Shown: one piece after another, positions 8,776 to 16,822 of the stretch
Numbering within the stretch: the stretch's first letter is position 1
Layout of the letters: the number at the start of each line of letters is the position of its first letter
Source of the DNA: JACXVD01 sp020446665
Lineage (GTDB): Bacteria > Pseudomonadota > Alphaproteobacteria > Sphingomonadales > Sphingomonadaceae
NCBI GenBank assembly: GCA_041396905.1
Contig: JAWKXQ010000010.1
Coordinates: 1-64,000, forward strand
Reading direction: 5' to 3'
Length of the DNA: 64,000 bases
Translations under genes and position numbers: made by a program
Notes under the pieces: model-generated
The model's database searches: none
Told to the model about the DNA's origin: nothing
The model's input: the letters and a program-made list of their open reading frames with translations, nothing else

Positions 8776-9510
8776 ATTGCCCCCAAAGCCCAATACCAGC
8801 CCCACCACCAGCGCATTGTGCAGCACATGCAGCAATACGCTGGCCCACAGGCCATAGCGTACGCGGCCATAGCCGAAGATCAGCCCGGCGATCAGCTGGG
8901 GCACGACCAGCACGAGCAGGATCAACCCTTCGCCCGCCTTGTAATTGGTGAAATGGACCAGTGCGAAAGCGAGGGCGCTGGCAAAATAAAACCAGCGGAA
9001 ATGGCGGGTGAACCAGCCCGTGGCAGGCTGTCCGCGCCAATGCCACAGGGCAAGACCTGCCATGACCACACCCAGCAGCAGGAACCCGGCCCCGACTAGT
9101 GGCATGCCGATGGTCGATTGCGCGACCGGTAGCGACACCAGCCCGGCCCCGAGCGCAACCAACGCCACGAAATGCCCCGTCCGCCCCGACAGCCAGCTGC
9201 GAAAGCCGATTTCTTCCACCAGCGGCGCAAACAGCACCAGCATGCCGATCATGACAGCATCAAGGGTGAAGCCTTCCAGCTCGCTGCGGGGAAGCTCGGC
9301 CCCCAGGGACTTGGCCAGAAATCCAATCCCCACCAGACCTGCCATCAGCAGAATATCAAGCGCATAGAGCTGAATAATGGCGCGCAGCGAAGCCAGCCCC
9401 GGCCGGTTTGCCGTGGGCGGTAAAAGCGGATTGCGCAGAAAGCTGGCAAAGGCTTTCCACTCGCGTGGCAAGAAACCTGCCTTTTGCAGGCTTGAGAATT
9501 GACCCGTCAT
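8764..9510 (-). CDS. CPBP (CAAX/Abi) family intramembrane metalloprotease
   Basis: A 248-residue multi-spanning membrane protein with about six hydrophobic segments. It holds the CPBP signature motifs in order: APLVEEIGFRSWL near 94-106 (EExxxR), ALVHFTNY near 195, and SVLLHVLHNALV near the C-terminus. These supply the Glu and His residues expected to bind metal within the membrane. Related proteins process peptides or act in bacteriocin self-immunity; the substrate here is unknown. It is divergent from yebC, whose start is 55 bases away, and converges on gapR with overlapping terminator sequence. Confidence 0.88.
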   Translation of the reverse strand: MTGQFSSLQKAGFLPREWKAFASFLRNPLLPPTANRPGLASLRAIIQLYALDILLMAGLVGIGFLAKSLGAELPRSELEGFTLDAVMIGMLVLFAPLVEEIGFRSWLSGRTGHFVALVALGAGLVSLPVAQSTIGMPLVGAGFLLLGVVMAGLALWHWRGQPATGWFTRHFRWFYFASALAFALVHFTNYKAGEGLILLVLVVPQLIAGLIFGYGRVRYGLWASVLLHVLHNALVVGLVLGFGGNGGA

Positions 9511-9565
9511 GCGGCTATTGCGCCCCTCGATTACAGAAAACTCACTTCAGAAAGCCGATTCAGCC

Positions 9566-10312
9566 ATGGCAGGCCATTCCAAATTCAAAAACATCATGCA
9601 CCGCAAGGGTGCGCAGGACAAGAAACGGTCCGGTCTCTTTTCCGAAGCTTTCGCGCGAAAATTACTGTTGCGGCCAAGATGGAGGCATGCCCGATCCGGA
9701 CATGAACCCGCGCCTGCGACTGGCGTGAATACTGACCGCCAGTCCATGCCCAAGGACAATATCCAGCGCGCGATCGACAAGGCTTCTGCGGCTGGCGGCG
9801 AAGATTACGAAGAAATACGCTATGAAGGTTATGGCCCGGGCGGCGTTGCCCTCATTGTCGAAGCACTGACGGACAACCGCAATCGCACCGCCACCAATGT
9901 CCGCACCGCCTTTTCCAAGAATGGCGGCAATCTGGGCAGCGAAGGCTCGGTGAGCCACGGTTTCGACCGGGTTGGCCTGATCGAATATCCCGCTGGCGCA
10001 GGCGATGAGGACACGGTTCTCGAAGCCGCCATCGAAGCGGGCGCTGACGATGTCGAAAGTTCCGAAGACGGCCACACCATCTGGACCGCCGCCGATGCGC
10101 TGCATGGTGTTGCAAGTGCGCTGGAGAAGACGCTGGGCGATGCGGACAGTGTCAAGCTGGCCTGGAAACCCAATATCACCGTCGACATGGACGAGAAGGG
10201 TGCGGCAACGCTGCTCAAGCTGGTCGACACGCTGGATGATGATGATGACGTCCAGACTGTGTGGGGCAATTACGAGATTTCTGACGAAATCATGGAAAAG
10301 CTCGGCGATTGA
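9566..10312 (+). CDS. YebC/PmpR family protein with an internal out-of-frame segment
   Basis: The open frame gives 248 residues, the usual family length. It starts with the family hallmark MAGHSKFKNIMHRKGAQDKK and resumes at SMPKDNIQRAIDKA, followed by the conserved YEGYGPGGVA and DNRNRTATNVRTAF blocks. Between 9644 and about 9726, however, the translation is foreign. The expected KLSRE, ITVAAKM and GMPDPDMNPRLRLA are readable in the other two frames. Four small lesions (an extra base near 9644, an extra A near 9658-9661, two extra bases near 9682, a missing G near 9724) shift and then restore the frame. YebC proteins act as DNA-binding regulators or ribosome-associated rescue factors. Either the sequence is wrong here or about 27 core residues are replaced. 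Confidence 0.85.
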   Translation: MAGHSKFKNIMHRKGAQDKKRSGLFSEAFARKLLLRPRWRHARSGHEPAPATGVNTDRQSMPKDNIQRAIDKASAAGGEDYEEIRYEGYGPGGVALIVEALTDNRNRTATNVRTAFSKNGGNLGSEGSVSHGFDRVGLIEYPAGAGDEDTVLEAAIEAGADDVESSEDGHTIWTAADALHGVASALEKTLGDADSVKLAWKPNITVDMDEKGAATLLKLVDTLDDDDDVQTVWGNYEISDEIMEKLGD

Positions 10313-10460
10313 TCGCGTTCTGCGTGCCAACTGAATGATTCGCCATGATTGTCCCATTTCGGAGCGCGGCAAAGCTGTTGCGCTTCGAACATGGTTAATG
10401 GCTTTTAAACCATAAGCACCGCCGCTATCCTGCCCCTGTAACTTGAGGGGATATCGGGTC

Positions 10461-11534
10461 GTGGCGAGCAAGACTGTCAAACCGGAACAAGCGGAAACCA
10501 CCGCCGCGCAGGAACTGCGCGAACGGGTCAAGACCCCGCTGGTCCCCGGTCCGGGCGACTATGATGCGGAGCGGGACCTGATCCTGCCCAAGGCGCCTGC
10601 CGAAACAGAAGAAGTCGTGCCCATGGGGGTGATCCCCAATTCGCCGCAGGCCAAGGCCGAGCACAAGGAATTCCTGGTCTATACCAGTTTCAAGAATCTC
10701 GGCACGCTGGGCGCGATTGCGTGGATCATCACTCAGCCTACCGGTGCGGTGGAATGGAGCGCCTTCGCGCTGTTCTATGTGCTGACCATGCTCGGCCACA
10801 ACATGGCGCATCACCGGTATTTCGGCCATGGCGCGTTCAAGACTTCCACCCCGATGCGCTATGCGCTGGCGATCCTCGCGCAATTCTGCGGGATCGGCTC
10901 TGCGCTGACATGGGTCGCCAATCATCGCCGCCATCACGCGCTGACGGACAGGCCGGGCGATCTGCACAGCCCCTTTTTCGACGGGCGTGGCAAGCCGTTG
11001 CAGGGCCGCAAGGGTTTCGCCCATGCACAACTGGGCTGGGCGTTTGACGATTGCAGCACGGACATGGCGATCTATGGCAAGGGGCTGGAGAATGACAAGG
11101 TGCTGGTCTGGGCGCACAAGACGCGCTGGGTCTGGTTCTGGATGTCGGGCATCGTCCTGCCCGCGGCCTGGGGCTATGGCTTTGGCGGGACGTGGCAACA
11201 TGCGCTGGGCACCGTGCTGATCGCGGGCTGCATGCGCATGGTGGTGACCTTGCACATTATTTCCATGCTCAATTCGGTCTGCCATCTGAAGGGCTATCGC
11301 CGCTATGACAGCCCGGGCAAGGACCGTAACAATGTAATCGTCGCGCTGCTCGACATGGGGGAGGGCTGGCACAACAACCACCATGCCCATCCGCGCTCGG
11401 CCAATAATGCCGCCGTCTGGTGGGAAATCGACATGACCTATTGGGTCATTCGCGGCCTCGAATTTCTCGGGCTGGTGTGGGACGTGAAACGCATGCCCAA
11501 GGGTGATGGTGCCGGTGCCCCGCGCCTGTTCTGA
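10461..11534 (+). CDS. Fatty acid (acyl-lipid/acyl-CoA) desaturase
   Basis: A 357-residue integral membrane di-iron desaturase. Three histidine boxes are visible: HHRYFGH, HRRHH and HNNHH (in GEGWHNNHHAHPRSA). Hydrophobic helices lie around each pair and there is a soluble N-terminus of about 65 residues. It resembles delta-9 type enzymes that insert a cis double bond into acyl chains with O2 and an electron donor, adjusting membrane fluidity. GTG 10461 is chosen because GAGGGG lies 10 bases upstream; no ATG occurs nearby. It heads a tight same-strand series with ruvC three bases after its stop. A 148-base gap after yebC probably holds its promoter; I saw no clear terminator there. Confidence 0.87.
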   Translation: MASKTVKPEQAETTAAQELRERVKTPLVPGPGDYDAERDLILPKAPAETEEVVPMGVIPNSPQAKAEHKEFLVYTSFKNLGTLGAIAWIITQPTGAVEWSAFALFYVLTMLGHNMAHHRYFGHGAFKTSTPMRYALAILAQFCGIGSALTWVANHRRHHALTDRPGDLHSPFFDGRGKPLQGRKGFAHAQLGWAFDDCSTDMAIYGKGLENDKVLVWAHKTRWVWFWMSGIVLPAAWGYGFGGTWQHALGTVLIAGCMRMVVTLHIISMLNSVCHLKGYRRYDSPGKDRNNVIVALLDMGEGWHNNHHAHPRSANNAAVWWEIDMTYWVIRGLEFLGLVWDVKRMPKGDGAGAPRLF

Positions 11535-11537
11535 TCC

Positions 11538-12005
11538 ATGCTGATATTGGGTCTGGACCCCTCGCTCAGCTGCACCGGCTGGGGGCTGGTGCGCAGCGAA
11601 GGCGCACGGCTTAGCCATATTGCCAACGGTCAGGTGAAAACCAATGCCAAGGCACCGCTGGCCGAGCGCCTGCTGCATCTGCACGATGCGATCTTCGCCG
11701 TGATCGGCCAATATGCGCCGGACCGGGCAGCGGTGGAGGAAGTCTTCGTCAACAAGAATGCGCAAAGCACGCTCAAACTGGCGCAGGCGCGCGGCGCGAT
11801 TCTGGCCGCTTGTGCGCGCGGGGGGCTGAGCGTCAATGAACATGCGGCGCGGCTGGTGAAGAAGGCAGTGGTGGGCACAGGCGCGGCGGAAAAGCAGCAG
11901 GTGCAGGCCATGCTCAAAGTCTTGCTGCCCAGCGCGCAAGTGGCAGGCGCCGATGCCGCCGATGCGCTGGCCGTGGCGATCGCTGATGCCCATTTGGTGC
12001 GGTAA
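11538..12005 (+). CDS. ruvC: Crossover junction endodeoxyribonuclease RuvC
   Basis: A 155-residue nuclease that cuts Holliday junctions in recombination repair. The RNase H-like fold is marked by the first catalytic Asp in ILGLDPS, the Glu pair in AAVEEVFVNKN, and the C-terminal acidic residues in GADAADALAVAIADAH. Length is normal. It starts three bases after the desaturase stop. In many bacteria ruvC sits with ruvA and ruvB; those are absent here, so the resolvasome genes are split. Confidence 0.94.
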   Translation: MLILGLDPSLSCTGWGLVRSEGARLSHIANGQVKTNAKAPLAERLLHLHDAIFAVIGQYAPDRAAVEEVFVNKNAQSTLKLAQARGAILAACARGGLSVNEHAARLVKKAVVGTGAAEKQQVQAMLKVLLPSAQVAGADAADALAVAIADAHLVR

Positions 12006-12045
12006 GGGGCTGTCCTGCCTGCCGCAATGACGCTAGTCAGTTGCC

Positions 12046-12348
12046 ATGTATCTCATCGTCTTCCGCAACCGCAAACGCGCCGATATCGATCAGAGCGCCT
12101 ATGATGCCGAAGCCTTGGCCATGGAGGCAATGGCGCGCCAGCAGCCCGGCTTCATCAGCTTCAAGGGCTATGTGGCAGAGGATGGCGAAGGCATCGCCCT
12201 GTCCGAATGGGCCAGCGAAGAGGCCGCCCGCGCGTGGGGCAGGGTGGCGGAACATCGCGCCGCGCAGCAGGCCGGGCGGGATCGCTACTATGCCAGCTAC
12301 ACACTCTATGGCTGCGCCGATCCGCGCACGCATCATTTCAAAGCATAA
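12046..12348 (+). CDS. Antibiotic biosynthesis monooxygenase (ABM) domain protein
   Basis: A 100-residue single-domain protein with the dimeric alpha/beta ferredoxin-like ABM pattern: MYLIVFRNRKR strand, a helix with AMEAMARQQPGFISFKGYVA, and IALSEWASEEAARAWGRVAEH. Family members include small monooxygenases and heme-degrading enzymes; many are uncharacterised and the substrate cannot be read from the sequence. It sits in a compact same-strand group between ruvC and an ArsC-like gene. Confidence 0.75.
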   Translation: MYLIVFRNRKRADIDQSAYDAEALAMEAMARQQPGFISFKGYVAEDGEGIALSEWASEEAARAWGRVAEHRAAQQAGRDRYYASYTLYGCADPRTHHFKA

Positions 12349-12357
12349 GGACCCGCA

Positions 12358-12708
12358 ATGAGCATCACGGTTTACGGCATCCCCAATTGCGACACTGTGA
12401 AGAAGGCCCGCAAATGGCTCGACGCGCAGGGGATGGACTATGCCTTCCACGACTACAAGAAACAGGGTGCGGATGCGGTGCAACTGGAAAGCTGGATCGG
12501 CAGTGCTGGGTTGGATGCTGTGCTGAACAAGCGCGGCACGACATGGCGCAAGCTGTCGGAAGCAGAGCAGGCGCAGGCAGAGAGCATGGCGGGCGCAGTG
12601 GCATTGCTGGTCGCCAACCCGTCCATGATCAAGCGCCCCGTGGTGGAACATCCCGGCGGGCTGCTGGTTGGCTTCAACGCGGATGAATGGGCGCAGGTGC
12701 TGGCATGA
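12358..12708 (+). CDS. ArsC/Spx family reductase-like protein (YffB type)
   Basis: A 116-residue thioredoxin-fold protein of the ArsC family: TVYGIPNCDTVKKARKWL at the start with a single Cys (residue 10) in the redox loop, and a late SMIKRPVVEH block typical of ArsC/YffB proteins. It lacks a CxxC pair. Relatives use glutathione-linked chemistry, but YffB types are not proven arsenate reductases, and no arsenic operon is nearby. It starts 10 bases after the ABM gene and overlaps the phosphodiesterase gene by ATGA. Confidence 0.82.
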   Translation: MSITVYGIPNCDTVKKARKWLDAQGMDYAFHDYKKQGADAVQLESWIGSAGLDAVLNKRGTTWRKLSEAEQAQAESMAGAVALLVANPSMIKRPVVEHPGGLLVGFNADEWAQVLA

Positions 12709-13757
12709 TGCGCTGGTTTGCTGCGCTCGCCCTTGGCCTGTCGGCGCTGATGGCTGTGCCTGCCCAGGCGGCAGATGGTCCGCTGATCATCGCCCATCGC
12801 GGGGCCAGTGGGGAGCGGCCCGAACACACTTTGGCCGCTTATGAGCTGGCGATTGATCAGGGTGCGGACTTTATCGAACCCGATCTGGTGCTGACCAGGG
12901 ATGGCGTGCTGATCGCGCGGCATGAGAATGAGATTTCCGGTACCACCGATGTGGCCAGCCGCCCTGAATTTTCCGACCGGATGACCACCAGGGTGATCGA
13001 CGGGCAGGAAATGACCGGCTGGTTCACGGAAGATTTCACGCTGGCAGAGCTCAAGACCTTGCGTGCCAAAGAGCGTCTGCCGATTCTGCGGTTTGAAAAC
13101 GCTGCCTATGATGGACAATTCGAAGTGCCGACGCTGGCGGAAATCCTCGCGCTGGTGAAGCGCAAGGAAGCGGAAACCGGGCGGCGCATCGGGCTCTATC
13201 CGGAGATGAAGCATCCAGCCTATTTCGAGGCGGCGCTGGGTCTGGACATGGTCGATTTGCTGGTCGAGCAATTGCACGCAGCAGGCTATGACAAGGCGAG
13301 CGACCCGGTCTTTATCCAGTGTTTTGAAGTCAAGCCGCTGCTGCGCGCCAATTTGCGCACTGATTTGCGGCTGGTCCAACTGATCGCGGCGGAGGGCGGC
13401 CCGGTGGATATAGAGGACTCCTCCTACGCGCTGCTCGCCAGCCCTTATGGCCTTGCGCAGATCGCGAAATATGCGGATGGGATCGGGCCGGATATGCGGC
13501 TGGTGCTGCAGGTCGATGGCTCTCCCACCGCGCTGGTTGGCAATGCGCATGATGCCGGGCTGGTGGTCCATGCATGGACGCTCCGCCGCGAAAACGGCTT
13601 CATGCCCAAGCCCCTGCGCACCAACGACAATCCGCGCGGCGTTGGCGCTTTGCCGGTGTTAATGGGGCTGTTGGTCAATGGGGGCGTGGACGGTATCTTT
13701 ACCGATCACCCCGGCGCCGCTGTGATGCTCCGCGAAAGCGGGAACTACGAGCCTTAG
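12705..13757 (+). CDS. Periplasmic glycerophosphodiester phosphodiesterase
   Basis: A 350-residue secreted enzyme of the GDPD family, which splits glycerophosphodiesters to glycerol-3-phosphate and an alcohol. A signal peptide (MMRWFAALALGLSALMAV then PAQA-AD) precedes the TIM-barrel start LIIAHRGASGERPEHTLAAY, containing the catalytic HRG. FIEPDLVLTRDGVLIARHE supplies metal Glu/Asp and the second His; LYPEMKHP gives the later acidic residue. Its length resembles GlpQ rather than the short cytoplasmic UgpQ. ATG 12705 overlaps the previous stop (ATGA); ATG 12708 is an alternative. Confidence 0.9.
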   Translation: MMRWFAALALGLSALMAVPAQAADGPLIIAHRGASGERPEHTLAAYELAIDQGADFIEPDLVLTRDGVLIARHENEISGTTDVASRPEFSDRMTTRVIDGQEMTGWFTEDFTLAELKTLRAKERLPILRFENAAYDGQFEVPTLAEILALVKRKEAETGRRIGLYPEMKHPAYFEAALGLDMVDLLVEQLHAAGYDKASDPVFIQCFEVKPLLRANLRTDLRLVQLIAAEGGPVDIEDSSYALLASPYGLAQIAKYADGIGPDMRLVLQVDGSPTALVGNAHDAGLVVHAWTLRRENGFMPKPLRTNDNPRGVGALPVLMGLLVNGGVDGIFTDHPGAAVMLRESGNYEP

Positions 13758-13766
13758 GGCCTCGCT

Positions 13767-14507
13767 CTAGGCGTGCCGCACTGTCACGATATAGTTGAGC
13801 GACAGGTCACTCTGCGAAAGATGCAGCCCCTTGAGCGGGGAAAAGGCAATGCCAGTTGGCTCACCCATTTCCAGCCCGGCCGCGGACAAGAGATCGCCCA
13901 ATTCGTCTGGCGTGATGAAATCCGCCCAGTGATGCGTTCCGCGCGGGACCATGCCGATCCGTTCTGCGGCCTCGACCATCAGCAGTTTTGATTGCGGCGT
14001 GCGGTTGGGCGTGGACAGGATCATCAGCCCGCCCGGCGCCAGATGGGCAGCCAGCAGGCGGATGAAGGCGGGCTTGTCCGCGACATGCTCGATCACTTCC
14101 ATGGAGGTCACAAGGTCGAACTGGCCCAGCCCCAGACTGCCCAGCTCACCCGCGCGGTAATCAATCGCCAGCCCGCCGGCCGCCGCATGTGCCTGTGCTG
14201 CCGCGACATTTTCCGGCGCGGCATCCACCCCGGTCACTGCAGCGCCCAGCCGTGTCAGTGGCTCGCACAGCAGCCCTGCGCCGCAACCGACATCCAGTGC
14301 GGCCTTGCCTGCAAGCGGGCGGACCGTGCCTGTGTCCCCCGCCCAATGCTGGTCAATGGCATCCCTGATATAGCCCAGCCGGACAGGGTTGAGCTTGTGC
14401 AGCATGGCGGAGGAACCCTTGGGGTCCCACCAGTCCTTTGCCAGTGCGCCGAAGTGAGCAGCCTCTTCGGCGCGGATCGTTTCATTTGCGACAGTTGCAT
14501 TGGCCAT
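13767..14507 (-). CDS. ubiG: Ubiquinone biosynthesis O-methyltransferase UbiG
   Basis: A 246-residue SAM-dependent methyltransferase that performs both O-methylations in ubiquinone synthesis at the membrane face. Family marks are AHFGALAKDWWDPKGSSAML at the start, motif I ALDVGCGAGLLCEPL, VDAAPENVAAA, the post-II segment SMEVIEHV, LSTPNRTPQSKLL, and HHWADFITPDEL near the end. Length is typical. It converges on the phosphodiesterase gene (9-base gap) and is divergent from aspartate kinase over only 50 bases, so their promoters must be interleaved. Confidence 0.94.
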   Translation of the reverse strand: MANATVANETIRAEEAAHFGALAKDWWDPKGSSAMLHKLNPVRLGYIRDAIDQHWAGDTGTVRPLAGKAALDVGCGAGLLCEPLTRLGAAVTGVDAAPENVAAAQAHAAAGGLAIDYRAGELGSLGLGQFDLVTSMEVIEHVADKPAFIRLLAAHLAPGGLMILSTPNRTPQSKLLMVEAAERIGMVPRGTHHWADFITPDELGDLLSAAGLEMGEPTGIAFSPLKGLHLSQSDLSLNYIVTVRHA

Positions 14508-14557
14508 TGCGCATGGCTAGCAGCGCGCGACAACCGATTCCAGCGGAAGGAACAATC

Positions 14558-15838
14558 TTGGCCCGCATAGTGATGAAATTCGGCGGCACCTCCATGGCCG
14601 GCACCGAGCGCATCCGCCGCGTCGCCAATATCGTGCGCAAGCAGCAGGCTGCAGGGCATGAAGTGGCAGTGGTGGTTTCCGCCATGGCGGGCGAGACGGA
14701 CCGGCTGGTCAATTTCTGCCGTGAAGCAAACCCGCTTTACGATCCGGCTGAATATGACGTGGTCGTGGCCAGCGGTGAACAGGTCACCTCCGGCCTGCTC
14801 GCACTCACCCTGCAGGCAATGGGCTGCAAGGCGCGCAGCTGGCTGGGCTGGCAGGTGCCGATCAACACGATCGAAGCCCATGCCAAGGCACGTATCGAGA
14901 GCATTGATGCGGAGAAAATGATCGCCGCCATGCAGGCCGGTGAAATCGCAGTGATTCCCGGATTTCAGGGGATCGGTGAAGATGGCCGGGTGACGACGCT
15001 GGGCCGTGGCGGTTCGGATACGTCAGCGGTCGCGATGGCCGCCGGGCTGAAGGCGGATCGCTGCGATATCTATACCGATGTGGACGGCGTCTATACCACT
15101 GACCCGCGCATCGTGGCCCGCGCGCGCAAGCAGAAGGCCGTGACATACGAAGAAATGCTTGAGCTGGCCTCGGTCGGCGCCAAGGTGCTGCAAACCCGTT
15201 CTGTCGGCCTCGCCATGAAAGAGGGCGTGCGGGTGCAGGTGCTCTCTTCCTTTGTCGGTGATGATGCCATCCCGGCGGATGACCTCCCCGGCACGATGAT
15301 CGTGTCGGAAGAGGAAATGGAACAACTTTTGAAGGATGGTGAAATGGAACGCCAGCACGTCACCGGTATCGCCCATGACAAGAACGAAGCCAAGGTGACG
15401 CTCACCCGCGTGCCGGACAAGCCGGGCGCTGTGGCCAATATTTTCGGTCCGCTGGCGCAGGCCAGCATCAATGTCGACATGATCATTCAGAATGTCGGTC
15501 GCGACAAGGGTGAGACCGACGTGACCTTCACTGTGCCGCAGGCCGACCTTGCCCGGACACAGGCACTGCTGGAAGAAAAGCGCGGGCAAATCGGCTTCAA
15601 CCGCATCATCACGGACAGCAAGGTTGCGAAGATCAGTGTGGTCGGTGTCGGCATGAAGAGCCATGCCGGCGTCGCCAGCACCATGTTCGCATCGCTGGCG
15701 GATCGCGGGATCAATATTCAGGCGATCACCACCAGCGAGATCAAGGTTTCCGTGCTCCTTGACGAGGATGAGACCGAACTGGCCGTGCGCGTCCTCCACA
15801 CCGCTTACGGGCTGGATGCGGAAGAGGCTGTGGCCTGA
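14558..15838 (+). CDS. Aspartate kinase
   Basis: A 426-residue cytoplasmic kinase that phosphorylates aspartate, the first step toward Lys, Thr and Met. The kinase domain starts ARIVMKFGGTSMAG, followed by VVVSAMAGETDRL, ASGEQVTSGLLAL and LGRGGSDTSAVAMAA. Two ACT domains occupy about 270-420, giving allosteric feedback (likely Lys/Thr). The TTG start at 14558 is supported by GGAAGG upstream and the family-standard N-terminus; the longer reading into ubiG antisense is not. An internal start that would yield a separate beta subunit is possible in this class but was not established. Confidence 0.94.
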   Translation: MARIVMKFGGTSMAGTERIRRVANIVRKQQAAGHEVAVVVSAMAGETDRLVNFCREANPLYDPAEYDVVVASGEQVTSGLLALTLQAMGCKARSWLGWQVPINTIEAHAKARIESIDAEKMIAAMQAGEIAVIPGFQGIGEDGRVTTLGRGGSDTSAVAMAAGLKADRCDIYTDVDGVYTTDPRIVARARKQKAVTYEEMLELASVGAKVLQTRSVGLAMKEGVRVQVLSSFVGDDAIPADDLPGTMIVSEEEMEQLLKDGEMERQHVTGIAHDKNEAKVTLTRVPDKPGAVANIFGPLAQASINVDMIIQNVGRDKGETDVTFTVPQADLARTQALLEEKRGQIGFNRIITDSKVAKISVVGVGMKSHAGVASTMFASLADRGINIQAITTSEIKVSVLLDEDETELAVRVLHTAYGLDAEEAVA

Positions 15839-15859
15839 CCAGTTCCTGCTTCAAGGGCA

Positions 15860-16396
15860 TCAGCCATAGAGCCAGATGCCCATGATCCGGCCGGGGAGGA
15901 AGGCAAAACCGCCCGGGATCAGAAGCGCGCCGAAGAACATGCCCACAATATGCTTGCGATGTTCGGTAATGTTACCGGCACGGGCGGTGGCGATGACTTT
16001 CCAGGCTCCGGCCAGCGTGATCGGCACGAAGATGTGAATCCAGCTGAAGTCGGTCCCCCCGCGGGTGAAAATGACGGCAATCGCAGTGATCACCATCAGG
16101 CCGACCCATAATTTGCCCAGCGCCTTATGCGCCGCCGTTCCCTTGCGGGCGAGCAACAGCCAGGCACCCAGCGGCACGGCTGGCACGACTGTGGCGACAT
16201 GGATGATGATCGCCAGATGGCGGGCATAGGCAATTGTCGGGGCATAGCCGGTGGCCATGCGCGCCAGTGCGATGAAACACAGCATGGTCACACTGACGCC
16301 GGTGATCAAGACAAGGCCGCGCACCAGCGGGGAAAGCCCAAACGCGCCCTTGCGTTTCAGGGCAGGCCGGATCGAGGGAAGAGCGAGTGTGGTCAT
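15860..16396 (-). CDS. DUF2306-type membrane protein
   Basis: A 178-residue integral membrane protein with about five hydrophobic helices and little else. Segments such as HLAIIIHVATVVPAVPLGAW, KGTAAHKALGKLWVGLMV and ITEHRKHIVGMFFGALLI match the DUF2306 layout, where conserved His residues lie at helix ends (possible heme or quinone ligands in relatives). Function is unknown. It converges on aspartate kinase with 21 bases between stops. Confidence 0.72.
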   Translation of the reverse strand: MTTLALPSIRPALKRKGAFGLSPLVRGLVLITGVSVTMLCFIALARMATGYAPTIAYARHLAIIIHVATVVPAVPLGAWLLLARKGTAAHKALGKLWVGLMVITAIAVIFTRGGTDFSWIHIFVPITLAGAWKVIATARAGNITEHRKHIVGMFFGALLIPGGFAFLPGRIMGIWLYG

Positions 16397-16540
16397 GGGG
16401 GAAGGCTCCGTTGCACGATGTCTGCCCTTTCCCTGCCTCAGGCCCGTTCGCCATCAAGCGGGACTGCGTGAATCGGCAGCTTGCTTCGCGAAAGGCGCGC
16501 AAATCGGGGCTGATGCCACTTTACGAAGCGCGAAGGGGCG

Positions 16541-16810
16541 CTAGGGTGCGGACCCATAAATCGCGCTTTCGAGGTTTGAGGCAAAATGGCTCAGCGCAAG
16601 GAGGAGAGGTGCAGGAATATGTCCATCTTTCAAACCGATCCGACGCCGCACTGGGCCATTTTGGTCAAATCCCTCCGGGACGCCGGAATGACTTCCATCT
16701 CGGCCAAAAACATGCTTGGAAAGGCACCCGGCCTTCCCGGCGCATGTTTTCGTCCGTTATGTTCGTCATTCCGGCGCCTCGACAGCGTGATTTATGAGTC
16801 CGCACCCTAG
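16541..16810. mobile_element. MITE-like element with 22-bp terminal inverted repeats
   Basis: CTAGGGTGCGGACCCATAAATC at 16541-16562 is the inverted copy (one mismatch) of 16789-16810. Each end carries CTAG, which fits the YTAR target duplications of IS5-group elements. The 270-base interior has no transposase; its longest plus-strand frame (16586-16810) is not recognisable. The right half folds into a nested hairpin: CGCCGGAATGAC near 16680 pairs with GTCATTCCGGCG near 16765, and AAAACATGC pairs with GCATGTTTT inside it. It ends 12 bases before the LytTR gene start. The 144 bases to its left (16397-16540) hold nothing I can identify. Confidence 0.7.
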
Positions 16811-16822
16811 TTTGTGCCGGTA

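Noticed and set aside
10425..11993. 522-codon minus-strand frame
   Set aside because: Antisense to the desaturase and ruvC, both with clear motifs; low-complexity His/Gln/Arg-rich translation typical of GC-rich shadow frames.
16586..16810. 74-codon frame inside the MITE
   Set aside because: Not similar to any transposase or known family and runs into the terminal repeat; probably non-coding.
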